Below, piece after piece: positions 34,199-45,043 of a stretch of DNA of 64,000 nucleotides. The notes below the pieces were generated by a model. The model worked only from the letters and a program-made list of their open reading frames with translations, was not told where the DNA came from and made no database searches. This stretch comes from Oscillospiraceae bacterium (lineage in GTDB: Bacteria; Bacillota; Clostridia; Oscillospirales; Ruminococcaceae), in NCBI GenBank assembly GCA_017472735.1, contig JAFUOD010000006.1, positions 62,001 to 126,000 on the forward strand, read 5' to 3'. The number at the start of each line of letters is the position of its first letter. Position 1 is the stretch's first letter. The translations under genes and the position numbers were made by a program.

Positions 34199-34996
34199 TT
34201 AAAATTCAATCTTTGAGTAAAGACCCGAGCCAATTTCATCCTCAGGCTTCGGCTTCTTATAATCCTTCTCAAACGAGGAGGAGATGTCAAGGCTTCTTGC
34301 CTTAAATTCTTCACGAGGCTTTCTGGGGCCTCTGCCACGTCCGCCCTTGCGGTCGTTTCTGTCTCCGCGATAGCTTCTCTTTTCAGTCGAGGAAATAAGT
34401 ACCTTTCTGTAAGGCTCTTCACCGGTCGAACGCGATGTTGCGCCCTCGATCTCGCTTACCGCTGCGTGAATAATTCTTCTTTCATAAGGGTTCATGGGCT
34501 CGAGTGCAACGGTTCTGCCGGTCTTCTTTGCCTTTGCAACCATCTTCTTTGCAAGCTCTTCAAGCTGAACCTTTCTCTTTGCTCTGAATCCGCAGCAATC
34601 GGTAGAAATTCTGTAATAATCCTTGCTTGTCTTGTTGCATGCCAAAGATGCCAAATACTGAATAGCGTCGATAACCTCGCCGCGTCTGCCAATAATTCCG
34701 TCAGCGCCCTCGCCCGAAATATCAAGCAACGAGCCGCCTTCAATATCCGAAATTTCAATTTCGGGCTTTTCAAAGCCCATGGCAACCATTACGTCCTTAA
34801 TGTACTGTGCTGCAACCTCGGGTTTGGTAAGCTCAAATTCTGCTTCAACCCTTGCTTCGCCCTTTAATCCGCCGAAAAGTGTTTTCTTGGGCTCTTCTAA
34901 AACGGCAAATGTAATTCTCGACTCGTCGACGTTAAAAGTGCTAACAGCCAAAGCTTTAGCTTCGTCAACAGTCTTTGCGGTAAAAATCTGCTTCAC
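34199..34996 (-). CDS. jag: Jag/KhpB RNA-binding protein
   Basis: 265-residue RNA-binding protein encoded next to yidC, as in most Firmicutes. N-terminal Jag_N domain (residues 1-50, KTVDEAKALAVSTFNVDE and KKTLFGGLKGEARVEAEF), KH domain (about 60-140, with GADGIIGRRGEVIDAIQYLA), and R3H domain (about 145-205, with RTVALEPMNPYERRIIHAAV). A 60-residue Arg/Gly/Lys-rich tail follows (YRGDRNDRKGGRGRGPRKPR), longer than usual. KhpB with KhpA affects division and sRNA biology in streptococci. The link to membrane insertion is by gene order only. Confidence 0.94.
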   Translation of the reverse strand: MKQIFTAKTVDEAKALAVSTFNVDESRITFAVLEEPKKTLFGGLKGEARVEAEFELTKPEVAAQYIKDVMVAMGFEKPEIEISDIEGGSLLDISGEGADGIIGRRGEVIDAIQYLASLACNKTSKDYYRISTDCCGFRAKRKVQLEELAKKMVAKAKKTGRTVALEPMNPYERRIIHAAVSEIEGATSRSTGEEPYRKVLISSTEKRSYRGDRNDRKGGRGRGPRKPREEFKARSLDISSSFEKDYKKPKPEDEIGSGLYSKIEF

Positions 34997-35149
34997 TGTT
35001 TTCTCTCCTTACTATATTTAACAGGGTAAATTTTTGGACTCCACGGGGGTTTTGAAAACTTTTTTCTTTCAACTTGTACGTTTTGGTACAAGCCGACCTC
35101 GTTTTTTACGTATATATGGAGGGCAAAAATTTAATCACGCTGTTTGTTA

Positions 35150-36514
35150 TCAGTCTTCTTTATAATCGTCGCCATATTCTTCGGCAATGCGTCGTCTTGC
35201 GGCTTTTATTTTTTCAATATCTTCTGCCGAGTAGTCATCACCGAATTCATCTTCTATCTTGGCTCTTGCCTCGTTAATTCTTAAACGCTCAAGTTCTTTT
35301 CTTTCAGCTCTCGAAAGCTTGGCTTCGTCGTCCAGCTCGGTCAAAGCGTTCTTTTCAGGTGCCTTGCCGCCGTTCATTTCGGCAAGCTGAGCTTTCTGCT
35401 GTTCAAGCATTTGCTGATAAAGCGAGGGGCGTTTGTTCTTAGCGTTCTTCTTTTCCTTTTCAAGAATCTTTTCGGTTCTTGCGGGAGTGAAGTAAAGGTT
35501 AAGACCAACAATTTGAACAAGCTGCAATACGCTCGAGAAGATCCAATAAATACCCAAACCTGCAGGGAAGCTGAAAGCAATCCAGAACGAGAACAAGGGC
35601 ATTATATAAAGCATGGCGTTCATGCCGGAATTTGTCGAAGCTGTGCCGTTCTTCTTATTATAATACTGAGAAACGACAGTAACAGCAAGCTGTGAAATTA
35701 ATGAAAGAATGGGGATGAGAACTAATACAGAACTCCAACTGGGGTATGCACCCAAATAAACACCCAAGAAGGTGTAGTCGAACTCTTCGCAGAACGAAGC
35801 CACCTCAGTGTCAAACAATGCAGGGTAATCTCTTGCAACGCTTAAAACCAAAAGCTCGGTTCTTGCAGATTTGCCGCCTGAAACAAGCTTATCCGAAACC
35901 TTTGTTGTATCGGTAAAGTATTCATCCAAGCCGGGGTTTGCAATAAGGTTTTCGGCAATAGCCGCAACTCTGTCTTCGCCAAGCTTTGCCACGTCTTCAT
36001 AAGACATAAGCTTTTCTTTAACGTCAACCTCGGCGCCCAAAAGCTCGCTTACGGTAATACCGTCTCCGCCAAAGGCTTCATCTGTATCCTTTTTAAGTGC
36101 ATAGCTTGCGGTGTAATAATCGCTTACAATGGTGGTTGCCGATTCGATCTTATCAGCTTCTATGCCCGAAATGTGGGTCAAAGGGGCGTAAACAACGTCG
36201 ATAACAGCAAAAAGCAAAACAAAAGTAACAAGCATAGGCAGACAGGAGCCCATCGGATTTACGTTTTCCTGATTATAAAGCTCCATTGTTGCTTCGTTAA
36301 GCTTTTCTTTGTTATTGGCATATCTTTTTTTGATCTGCTCAAGCTTAGGATTAAGCCTTTGCATTTTTGCCATGCTTTTCTGTTGTTTAACAGATGACGG
36401 CAGCATTATAAGCTTAATTAAAAGTGTAAAAACAAAAAGCGCAATACCATAGTTTTTAAGAACTATGTAACAAAGCCATAACAGCTTACCAAATGGCCAG
36501 GCGATAATATTCAT
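35150..36514 (-). CDS. yidC: Membrane protein insertase YidC
   Basis: Inserts and folds inner-membrane proteins. 454 residues, starting directly with a membrane segment (no lipoprotein signal box). The YidC/Oxa1 core is IALFVFTLLIKLIMLPSSVK, then cytoplasmic KMQRLNPKLEQIKKRYANNK, MGSCLPMLVTFVLLFAVIDV, and late segments near residues 240-350. Between TM2 and TM3 lies an unusual external insertion of about 130 residues (SGIEADKIESATTIVSDYYT to EFDYTFLGVYLGAYPSWSSV). A charged C-terminal tail of about 100 residues probably contacts ribosomes. The ATG overlaps the yidD stop by one base (TAATG). Confidence 0.94.
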   Translation of the reverse strand: MNIIAWPFGKLLWLCYIVLKNYGIALFVFTLLIKLIMLPSSVKQQKSMAKMQRLNPKLEQIKKRYANNKEKLNEATMELYNQENVNPMGSCLPMLVTFVLLFAVIDVVYAPLTHISGIEADKIESATTIVSDYYTASYALKKDTDEAFGGDGITVSELLGAEVDVKEKLMSYEDVAKLGEDRVAAIAENLIANPGLDEYFTDTTKVSDKLVSGGKSARTELLVLSVARDYPALFDTEVASFCEEFDYTFLGVYLGAYPSWSSVLVLIPILSLISQLAVTVVSQYYNKKNGTASTNSGMNAMLYIMPLFSFWIAFSFPAGLGIYWIFSSVLQLVQIVGLNLYFTPARTEKILEKEKKNAKNKRPSLYQQMLEQQKAQLAEMNGGKAPEKNALTELDDEAKLSRAERKELERLRINEARAKIEDEFGDDYSAEDIEKIKAARRRIAEEYGDDYKED

Positions 36515-36831
36515 TAAATATCCTCCGTATTTTGAACTTCTTTTTCAGAAGTGCTTTTGTCAATATTCGTAAAGTTTAAATTTCTCTTTTGTTCCCCTTT
36601 TAAGGTGTAAAGGTGAAATTTTTCGGGAACATAGTCAACTCCGCCCATGCTCCACGGGTTGCATCTCAATACCCTCCACACAGCGAGGATACTGCCTTTT
36701 ATCGCACCGTGCTTTTTTAAAGCCTCAAGCGCATAGGTCGAGCATGTCGGATAATACTTGCAGCAAGGCGGTTTTAATGGAGAAATAATTTTGCGGTAAA
36801 ACTTGACCGCCAGTTCTAATATCTTTTTCAC
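36514..36831 (-). CDS. yidD: Membrane protein insertion efficiency factor YidD
   Basis: 105-residue member of the YidD family, a small membrane-associated helper of YidC. Signature FYRKIISPLKPPCCKYYPTCSTYALEALKKHG with its conserved Cys residues, and RCNPWSMGGVDYVP. The start is GTG 36831, overlapping the rnpA stop (GTGA); its end overlaps the yidC ATG. The last 30 residues (after HLYTL) are an acidic, unconserved extension. Confidence 0.95.
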   Translation of the reverse strand: MKKILELAVKFYRKIISPLKPPCCKYYPTCSTYALEALKKHGAIKGSILAVWRVLRCNPWSMGGVDYVPEKFHLYTLKGEQKRNLNFTNIDKSTSEKEVQNTEDI

Positions 36832-37163
36832 TTTGCCTTGTTCATTTCTTTTGCGAGCCTGTTGAAATAACCAAAAAGCTCATTTGTTTTTTTGTACTTA
36901 ATTCCCTCACGAGCCACTAAAACGATATCATAACCTATCGGATAATTCATTTCATTCAACCGATACGCCTCGCGGAGAATTCTTTTTGCTCTGTTTCTGG
37001 TAACGGCGTTGCCAAGCTTTTTGCCGGCGGTAATTCCCAATCGATTTACAGGCAGTTTGTTTTGCATATAGTAAGCCACAACACTTGAATCGGCAACAAA
37101 TCTGCCTTTTTTATAAAGCCTTGAAAAAACCTTCGAGTCTTTAAGTGATACGGTATAAAGCAT
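36828..37163 (-). CDS. rnpA: Ribonuclease P protein component
   Basis: 111-residue basic protein that helps the RNase P RNA process pre-tRNAs. Shows FSRLYKKGRF, RLGITAGKKLGNAVTRNRAKRILREAYR (the RNR motif) and GYDIVLVAREGI. GGTGG lies upstream of the ATG. Standard place between rpmH and yidD. The rpmH-rnpA gap (96 bases) has a GACCACA/TGTGGTC hairpin that might reduce readthrough. Confidence 0.96.
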   Translation of the reverse strand: MLYTVSLKDSKVFSRLYKKGRFVADSSVVAYYMQNKLPVNRLGITAGKKLGNAVTRNRAKRILREAYRLNEMNYPIGYDIVLVAREGIKYKKTNELFGYFNRLAKEMNKAK

Positions 37164-37259
37164 TTAAACCACCTGTATTTTCGATTTAGAAAAAAGCGTT
37201 ACTAAAAAGAAAGACCACAATTGAATGTGGTCATAGACCTCGCTTCGGGTCTTAAGAAA

Positions 37260-37403
37260 TTAGTAAGTGAGCTTAGCTCTGCCCTTAGCGCGTCTGCGAG
37301 CTAAAACCTTACGACCGTTCTTGGTTGCCATTCTCTTAAAGAAACCGTGCTCTTTTTTTCTGTGGATCTTCTTGGGCTGATATGTTCTTTTAATCTGAGC
37401 CAT
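37260..37403 (-). CDS. rpmH: 50S ribosomal protein L34
   Basis: 47-residue very basic ribosomal protein. Translated on the minus strand from ATG 37403: [20 protein letters not shown], then [18 protein letters not shown] and AKGRAKLTY, stop TAA at 37262-37260. The KRTYQP, HGFx[19 protein letters not shown] core is unmistakable. It has three extra N-terminal residues relative to the usual MKRTF start; the SD GGAGG is 8 bases before this ATG, so the extension is real. First gene of the rpmH-rnpA-yidD-yidC cluster. Confidence 0.97.
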   Translation of the reverse strand: MAQIKRTYQPKKIHRKKEHGFFKRMATKNGRKVLARRRAKGRAKLTY

Positions 37404-37509
37404 TTTCGCTTGCCTCCTTGTCCATATTTTTTATGGGCATGCCCATTAGATTCGGGCAATTACGTTAAGACTTGAAGAAAACTTCAGTCGGATACCCTTG
37501 CAATTTAGC

Positions 37510-37539
37510 ATTATACAATAGTTTTAAGCCAATTGTCAA
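37510..37539 (-). promoter_or_regulatory. Promoter of rpmH
   Basis: Minus strand: TTGACA (37539-37534), 18-base spacer, TATAAT (37515-37510), giving a leader of about 100 bases. Together with the dnaA promoter it fills the 372-base rpmH-dnaA gap, which otherwise is A+T-rich with no clear DnaA boxes. Confidence 0.85.
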
Positions 37540-37644
37540 TAGATTAATTGAAATTTAACCCTTTAAGCTCTTTTATTTTAATGTTTATTTCCAAAAATCG
37601 TTGAAATAGACAAAATAGAGTATACTATTTATAATATATTTTTC

Positions 37645-37673
37645 TTGAAAATTGAGCAGAAATGTAGTATACT
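37645..37673 (+). promoter_or_regulatory. Promoter of dnaA
   Basis: TTGAAA (37645-37650), 17-base spacer, TATACT (37668-37673), about 100 bases before the dnaA ATG. Confidence 0.75.
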
Positions 37674-37775
37674 TAATTACATAAATGTAATGATGGGAAA
37701 CTGTCTGCCTATAAAGCCGTGAGGAGAATTTTTACGGCAAATTACATCACTTTTATGAAAGGATTTTAGAAAAAC

Positions 37776-39131
37776 ATGGATTCATTCTTTGAACTATACG
37801 AAAATGTCAGACGTGTTATGCAGGCTGACCCAAAGGTCAGCGAAATCGGTTATCAGCGCTGGGTCTCACGCGTTGAGCCTTTAAAATTTGAAAATCACAC
37901 AGCTTATTTAATTGCCGAAAACGACTTTGTAAAAACTACTGTCGAAGATTATTATAAAGACGTATTTTTAAAAGCATTTGAAGAAGTTATGGGCTTTGCC
38001 GTTAATGTTGTATTCATTCTTAAAGAGGATGAAAAGGGTGACGGTTTCCACGAAATTGAACGCAGAATGGCTGATCTTATGGCAAGCCACCGCAAATCGG
38101 ATTATGATTTGACCTTTGAAAACTTTATCAAGGGCAAATCGAATGAACTTGCTTATGCTTACTGTATTGCGGTTTCGGGCAAGAATAATCTTAGCAATCA
38201 GCTTAACAAGGCAGTTTTTAACCCCTTGTTTATTTACGGCGACTCGGGCCTTGGCAAAACTCACCTTTTGCGCGCTATCGAGCACGAGGTCAAAAAGAAT
38301 CATCCTACCTTAAACATTATTTACACCACGGGTGAAAGCTTTACTAACGAGCTTGTCCGTGCGGTTACCGAAAAGGACACTATCTCCTTCCACGAAAAAT
38401 ACCGCAAGGCAGATTTTCTGTTAGTCGATGATATTCAATTTATTGCCGGCAAGGAAATGACACAGGAAGAATTTTTCCACACCTTTAACGCTCTTTATGA
38501 ACGCGGCAAGCAGATAGTTCTTACCTCGGATATTTCACCTAACAGAATTAAAAAGTTAGAGGAAAGAATTAAAACACGCTTTTCGTTGGGTGTTCAGGCC
38601 GATGTTCAGCCGCCGGACTTTGAAACCAGAATGGCTATCGTTCAGCGCAAGGCCGAGCTTTTAGACCTAACCTTACCCGAAGGTGTTGCAAGAATAATTG
38701 CCGAAAAAATCAAAAACAACATTCGCCAGTTAGAGGGTGCTGTTAACAAAATTAAGGGACTTACAATGTTCTCTAACGAATCCCCCTCGATCTCGATGGC
38801 ACAAAGAGTTATTAAAGAAACACTTATTGATTCTCAGCCTGCCGAAATTACCGTTGACAGAATTTTAACCGATGTCGGTGCAGCCTTTGGCGTAACTGCC
38901 GACGATATGCGATCGGCAAACCGCAATGCACAGATCTCTTTGGGCAGAAAGGTTGCCGTTTACATAATCCGTGAGGTCAAGGGTATGTCGTTTACCGCTA
39001 TCGGCGATGAATTCCACAGAAATCATTCGACAATGACTATTTCATATGCCGATGTTAAAGAGCTTATGACCACCAATCACGACCTTAAGGAAACCATTGA
39101 AGATCTGATTAAGAATTTAAAGACAGTTTAA
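37776..39131 (+). CDS. dnaA: Chromosomal replication initiator DnaA
   Basis: AAA+ initiator, 451 residues. Domain I at 1-85; linker; AAA+ domain with Walker A GDSGLGKTHLL near residue 155, Walker B FLLVDDIQFIAGK, sensor 1 LTSDISPN, and the arginine-finger region LEERIKTRFSLG; domain IV DNA-binding HTH at the C-terminus. The usual signature is IGxxFGGRDHTTV; here it reads IGDEFHRNHSTMTISY, with the base-contacting D-H-T changed to N-H-S. Start behind GAAAGGA. The rpmH/dnaA/dnaN order marks the origin. Confidence 0.97.
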   Translation: MDSFFELYENVRRVMQADPKVSEIGYQRWVSRVEPLKFENHTAYLIAENDFVKTTVEDYYKDVFLKAFEEVMGFAVNVVFILKEDEKGDGFHEIERRMADLMASHRKSDYDLTFENFIKGKSNELAYAYCIAVSGKNNLSNQLNKAVFNPLFIYGDSGLGKTHLLRAIEHEVKKNHPTLNIIYTTGESFTNELVRAVTEKDTISFHEKYRKADFLLVDDIQFIAGKEMTQEEFFHTFNALYERGKQIVLTSDISPNRIKKLEERIKTRFSLGVQADVQPPDFETRMAIVQRKAELLDLTLPEGVARIIAEKIKNNIRQLEGAVNKIKGLTMFSNESPSISMAQRVIKETLIDSQPAEITVDRILTDVGAAFGVTADDMRSANRNAQISLGRKVAVYIIREVKGMSFTAIGDEFHRNHSTMTISYADVKELMTTNHDLKETIEDLIKNLKTV

Positions 39132-39133
39132 GG

Positions 39134-39404
39134 AATTTAACAGCTTTTTAACACACTTTAGCAAACAAAAATCATTTATTTATAAGGGTTTGTCCGGTGT
39201 TCGTCTTTATGTAAAAAATCAATTCAACAGTAGTTTGTTGATAAAACCGAGTTATTAAAAGAGTTTTCGACATTTAACCAACAGTTTTTAAAGCATTTAA
39301 CACCGAAAAAATCTTTTAACAGCTTTCAAAATTTTTTAAATTTTACTGTTGAGAGGCAAAATCCCATTAATAAACGATATAAACCGCTTTTCAACATTTC
39401 AACA
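39134..39404. other. oriC: Candidate oriC with non-canonical DnaA-box-like 9-mers
   Basis: The 366-base dnaA-dnaN gap is A+T-rich and has at least nine related 9-mers: AATTTAACA (39134), TTTTTAACA (39145), AATTCAACA (39221), TTATCAACA on the minus strand (39236-39244), TTTTCGACA (39264), CATTTAACA (39294), CTTTTAACA (39313), TTTTCAACA (39388) and ATTTCAACA (39396). The consensus TT(A/T)T(C/T)AACA differs from the canonical TTATCCACA at position 6. The dense A+T tracts 39322-39345 could serve as the unwinding element. Location and strand switch support oriC; the boxes need binding data. Confidence 0.65.
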
Positions 39405-39497
39405 GCCTCTAATACTATAACTGAATAATTATATATTCTTTCTTTATTTTCACAGAAAAAACCGAAAAAACTTATTTATGATCAAGGAGAATTCAAC

Positions 39498-40604
39498 ATG
39501 AAACTTATTTGCAACAAGCAAAGTCTTTACGAAGCTTTAATCAACGTTTCAAAGGCAGTGGCTGACAAGTCTACAATACCTGCGCTTGAAGGCATTAAGC
39601 TAAGCCTTGAAGATTCTACGCTTTGGCTTACGGGTTACGACCTTGAAATAGGCATTATGACCTCGTTGCCTGTTATATCTAATGACAGCGGCGAACTTAT
39701 AATTAATTCCCGTCTTTTCTCTGAAATCATTAAAAAGATGCCTACAGACGAAATTGAAATTGACATTGCCGAGAATTTAGCTGTAACCATTATCGGCGGC
39801 GTGACTGAGTATACAATAAGCGCTGTTTCTGCTATAGAATATCCTGTAATTCCCGAATTTGTTGATGAAAACACAGTTACTGTTTCGCAGTCTGTTTTAA
39901 AAAGCATGATAAATCAAACTATCTTTGCTGTTTCGCAAAACGACACAAAGCCTATTTTAAAGGGCGAGCTTTGCGAAATTATTGATAACAACTTTAACAT
40001 GGTAGCTATTGACGGCTTTAGGCTTGCAGTAAGAACAGAAGCTATTAAAAACGATAAAAACTTTAAGTTTGTTGTTCCCTCAAAAACTTTAAACGAGGTC
40101 TCAAAGCTTTTAAAAGATGACGACGAGCTTATGTGCGACTTAAGAGTTTCTAAAAAGCACATTGTTTTCGACTTTAACGGTTATACGGTTTTCACTCGTT
40201 TACTCGAGGGTGAATTCCATAACTACCGCGGTTCAATTCCTAATAACAGCGTTACAGAGGTTATTATTGAAAAGCGTGAGCTTATTAACTGCTTAGAGCG
40301 TGCTTCACTTCTTATAAACGAAAGAATTAAAAGCCCTGTAAGATGTATTTTCGACGGCGGAGCTTTAAAGATAAGCTGTCAGACCTCTATTGGTAAGATT
40401 TTTGATGAAATTTCTGCCGACATCTCAGGCCCAAAGATTGAAATAGGCTTTAACTGCAAATATCTTTTAGACCCTCTTAAAGCTATAAGCGACGATAAAA
40501 TAAAGCTTTTAATGAACGGCGGAAACCTGCCGATGAAGATAGTTCCTATTAATAACAACGAGTATACTTATCTTGTTTTGCCTGTAAGACTTAAAGCTGA
40601 ATGA
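39498..40604 (+). CDS. dnaN: DNA polymerase III beta clamp
   Basis: Sliding clamp, 368 residues in three similar domains of about 120 residues each: MKLICNKQSLYEALINVSKA, LKSMINQTIFAVSQNDTKPI (start of domain 2) and RELINCLERASLLINERIKS (start of domain 3), ending in the conserved YLVLPVRLK (usual YLILPVR). SD AAGGAG. Between dnaA and the S4 gene. Confidence 0.96.
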   Translation: MKLICNKQSLYEALINVSKAVADKSTIPALEGIKLSLEDSTLWLTGYDLEIGIMTSLPVISNDSGELIINSRLFSEIIKKMPTDEIEIDIAENLAVTIIGGVTEYTISAVSAIEYPVIPEFVDENTVTVSQSVLKSMINQTIFAVSQNDTKPILKGELCEIIDNNFNMVAIDGFRLAVRTEAIKNDKNFKFVVPSKTLNEVSKLLKDDDELMCDLRVSKKHIVFDFNGYTVFTRLLEGEFHNYRGSIPNNSVTEVIIEKRELINCLERASLLINERIKSPVRCIFDGGALKISCQTSIGKIFDEISADISGPKIEIGFNCKYLLDPLKAISDDKIKLLMNGGNLPMKIVPINNNEYTYLVLPVRLKAE

Positions 40605-40636
40605 TTTTCAACACATTTTATAAAAATTGTTGAAAG
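40605..40636. other. Two further DnaA-box-like 9-mers after dnaN
   Basis: TTTTCAACA at 40605-40613 and, inverted, CTTTCAACA (40636-40628), in the 44-base gap between dnaN and the S4 gene. Same sequence type as in the candidate oriC. Confidence 0.4.
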
Positions 40637-40648
40637 ATTGGAATGTTT

Positions 40649-40867
40649 ATGAATAAAGAAGAAATTAAAATAAGAGACGAATTTATCAAGCTTGATTCGC
40701 TTTTAAAATTTGCAGGTGTTGCCGAAACAGGCGGTATTGCAAAAGAAATTGTGACAATGCGCAAGGTTAAGGTTAACGGCGAGGTTTGCTTGATGAGAGG
40801 TAAAAAGATCCGTTCGGGCGATGTTGTAACCATTGATGAAATAGACCTTGAATTGACAGTTAAATGA
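40649..40867 (+). CDS. S4-domain RNA-binding protein (YaaA/RlbA type)
   Basis: About 72 residues, almost entirely an S4 domain: [23 protein letters not shown], then [21 protein letters not shown]. Conserved between dnaN and recF in Firmicutes (yaaA); proposed role in ribosome or 50S assembly. Start ATG 40649 follows GGA by 6 bases; an ATG two codons upstream is also possible. Its stop overlaps the recF start (ATGA). Confidence 0.9.
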   Translation: MNKEEIKIRDEFIKLDSLLKFAGVAETGGIAKEIVTMRKVKVNGEVCLMRGKKIRSGDVVTIDEIDLELTVK

Positions 40868-41976
40868 TTATTAAAAAAATTAGTGTTGATGGTTTTAAAA
40901 ACTTATCAGGCGTTGATATTTCACCCGAAGAAAAGGTAAACATTATTTGCGGCGAGAATGCACAGGGCAAAACAAATCTTATAGAGGCTGTTTGGCTTAT
41001 GTCGGGTGCAAAAAGCTTTAGAACGACAAGACAAACCGACCTTATTGGCTTTGAGCGTGACATTGCAAAAATCGACCTTTGTTTTGAAGATAAAGAGCGT
41101 GAACAAAATATTTCAGTCACTTTACAAAAATCGACAAAGGAAAAGAAAATTCTTTTAAACGGTGTTAAGCAGCGCTCGTTAAGCAATTTGTTCGGCGTGT
41201 TAAAATGTGTTGTTTTTACGCCCGAGGATTTAGAGCTTTCAAAAGGCTCGCCCGATGTAAGGCGCTCGTTTATAGACCTTTGCATTTCACAGATAAAGCC
41301 TCAGTATGCAAAAACGGTTTCAAAATATGAAAACGTGCTTATGCAAAGAAACACCTTGTTAAAAAACATTGCAATAGGCATTTCTCGGCAAGAGGAGCTT
41401 GATGTTTGGGATGTTCAGCTTGCAAGACTTGGGGCTTATATATCGGTGCTGAGATATAATTATACAAAAAAGCTTGGCATTTTTGCCGGCTCGCTTTATG
41501 ACGAGATATCAAAACAGCGTGAAAAAATGACGCTTTATTATGCCTCAACCGTGTTTGAGGATTTGGAAAACCAAACCGATTATAACGGTGTTATGACTGA
41601 TGTTTTTTTGAGTGAGCTTGAAAGAGCACGGGTCGAGGATATAAGGCTTGGGTTTACAACCGTGGGTGTTCACCGAGACGATATTTTAATTAATATTGAC
41701 GGTATTTCTGCCCGTGAATACGGCTCGCAGGGGCAAAACCGTTCGGCGGCACTGTGCTTAAAGCTGGGTCAGGCTTACATTTTGTTTGAAGAAACGAATG
41801 ATATGCCCGTAATTCTTTTAGACGACGTTTTATCCGAGCTTGATAAATCGAGAAAAGACTTTGTTTTATCGCAGATAAGCCGAATGCAGATTTTTATAAC
41901 CTGCTGCGAACCGATAGATAAAATATCGGGCGGAAGATTTTTGGTTGAATCGGGCAAAGTTAAAAAAGTGAGGTAG
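40864..41976 (+). CDS. recF: DNA replication and repair protein RecF
   Basis: SMC-like ATPase that helps load RecA at gaps. 370 residues: Walker [17 protein letters not shown] near residue 30, signature [18 protein letters not shown] near residue 285, Walker [17 protein letters not shown] near residue 310. The ATG overlaps the S4 gene stop, so translation is coupled. Length typical. Confidence 0.96.
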   Translation: MIIKKISVDGFKNLSGVDISPEEKVNIICGENAQGKTNLIEAVWLMSGAKSFRTTRQTDLIGFERDIAKIDLCFEDKEREQNISVTLQKSTKEKKILLNGVKQRSLSNLFGVLKCVVFTPEDLELSKGSPDVRRSFIDLCISQIKPQYAKTVSKYENVLMQRNTLLKNIAIGISRQEELDVWDVQLARLGAYISVLRYNYTKKLGIFAGSLYDEISKQREKMTLYYASTVFEDLENQTDYNGVMTDVFLSELERARVEDIRLGFTTVGVHRDDILINIDGISAREYGSQGQNRSAALCLKLGQAYILFEETNDMPVILLDDVLSELDKSRKDFVLSQISRMQIFITCCEPIDKISGGRFLVESGKVKKVR

Positions 41977-41978
41977 CT

Positions 41979-42248
41979 ATGTTTTTGCATTTGGGCAACG
42001 ACCACATGGTTGAAATTAAAAACATTGTTGCGATTTTTGATATTGAAAACGCCTCGACCTCGAAGATAACAAAAGAATTTTTAGCGCTTGCCGGCAAGTC
42101 AAAAAGGGTTATAAGCTGTTCGTATGAACTGCCTAAAAGCTTTGTTGTAACCTTGGATAAAGACTTTACCGAGCTGGTTTATATAAGCGCAATTTCGGCT
42201 GCAACCCTCAAAAAGCGGCTAAAAAACATTACTGACGGTAAATTTTAA
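41979..42248 (+). CDS. remB: Extracellular matrix regulator RemB (DUF370)
   Basis: 89-residue protein of the RemB/YaaB type: MFLHLGNDHMVEIKNIVAIFDI, with SYELPKSFVVT and ISAISAATLKKR. Found between recF and gyrB in many Firmicutes; in Bacillus RemB takes part in matrix gene control with RemA. GAGGTAG lies 5 bases before the ATG. Starts 2 bases after recF. Confidence 0.9.
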   Translation: MFLHLGNDHMVEIKNIVAIFDIENASTSKITKEFLALAGKSKRVISCSYELPKSFVVTLDKDFTELVYISAISAATLKKRLKNITDGKF

Positions 42249-44261
<2,013 letters not shown>

Positions 44262-44332
44262 TAGGGCCGTTTGGCTTGGTGCAGCCGAGAGGCGATGTGC
44301 GGCTTGTTTACAAAACGAAACGCAAAGCTTTA

Positions 44333-44389
44333 TATCCCTCAGTCGGCTCCGCCGACAGCTCCCTTTATTAAAGGGAGCCTGACAGCCTC
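44333..44389. repeat. GGGAGC-type hairpin repeat between gyrB and the YcxB-like gene
   Basis: ATCCCTCAGTCGGCTCCGCCGACAGCTCCC-type block (inverse orientation) with hairpins GTCGG-CTC-CCGAC and GCTCCCTTTATTAAAGGGAGC. Variant of the GGGAGG family, sharing the GGGAGC form with the left half at 10.73 kb. Confidence 0.8.
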
Positions 44390-44429
44390 ACTTATTTATA
44401 GTAAATTTTGCTGATTTTGGAGGTTTAAC

Positions 44430-45008
44430 ATGGAATCTAAACTTAATTTAGAATATAAAATTACAAAAGAAGACTGGCTTTCCGGCTATGACCTTTATTT
44501 TAATTTATTCACAAAGAAAACGACTTATATAAAAGCTGCAATTTTTGTTGTTCCTCTTATTTTGTTTATTGAACAGGTTATAAGAGACCCAAAGTTTACC
44601 GTGGGCTGGGTGTGCATTGCCGCCTGCGTAATGATGATTGTAAGCGCGTTTATATCTAACAAGTTAGAGCGCAAGAACATTGCAAATGCCCTTGACGCGA
44701 TTAAGGACGACATTTATATATTGAATCTTTTTGACGACCGCCTGACGGTTAAAACAATTGTTAACGAATCGCCCGAGAATTTGGAATATGACGAGAACGG
44801 TGAGCTTAAGCCTTTGCCCGAAATTCCCGAAAGTGTTTGTGAATTCTCGGAAAAGACCTTAAAGGTTTATGAAACCGAAAAGATAATCGGTTTGTTTTCA
44901 CGCAGGGGCAGCTTCTTTATTCCAAAGGCAGGGCTTGATGAAAACGAGTTAAACGTTGTTACCTCGACTTTAAAAGAAGCGGTCGGAAGCAAGTATTTTG
45001 AAAAATAA
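44430..45008 (+). CDS. YcxB-like two-TM membrane protein
   Basis: 192-residue protein with two membrane segments (about 33-51 and 58-77) and a C-terminal soluble domain ending [20 protein letters not shown], resembling the YcxB-like C-terminal domain (usual end: fyilPk...). Function unknown. GGAGG lies 7 bases before the ATG. It lies between gyrB and gyrA and ends 35 bases before gyrA, so it is probably co-transcribed; such an insertion is not part of the usual order. Confidence 0.7.
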   Translation: MESKLNLEYKITKEDWLSGYDLYFNLFTKKTTYIKAAIFVVPLILFIEQVIRDPKFTVGWVCIAACVMMIVSAFISNKLERKNIANALDAIKDDIYILNLFDDRLTVKTIVNESPENLEYDENGELKPLPEIPESVCEFSEKTLKVYETEKIIGLFSRRGSFFIPKAGLDENELNVVTSTLKEAVGSKYFEK

Positions 45009-45043
45009 AACGAATTTTGAAAGAGTGTGATTTTTTGTTCCCC

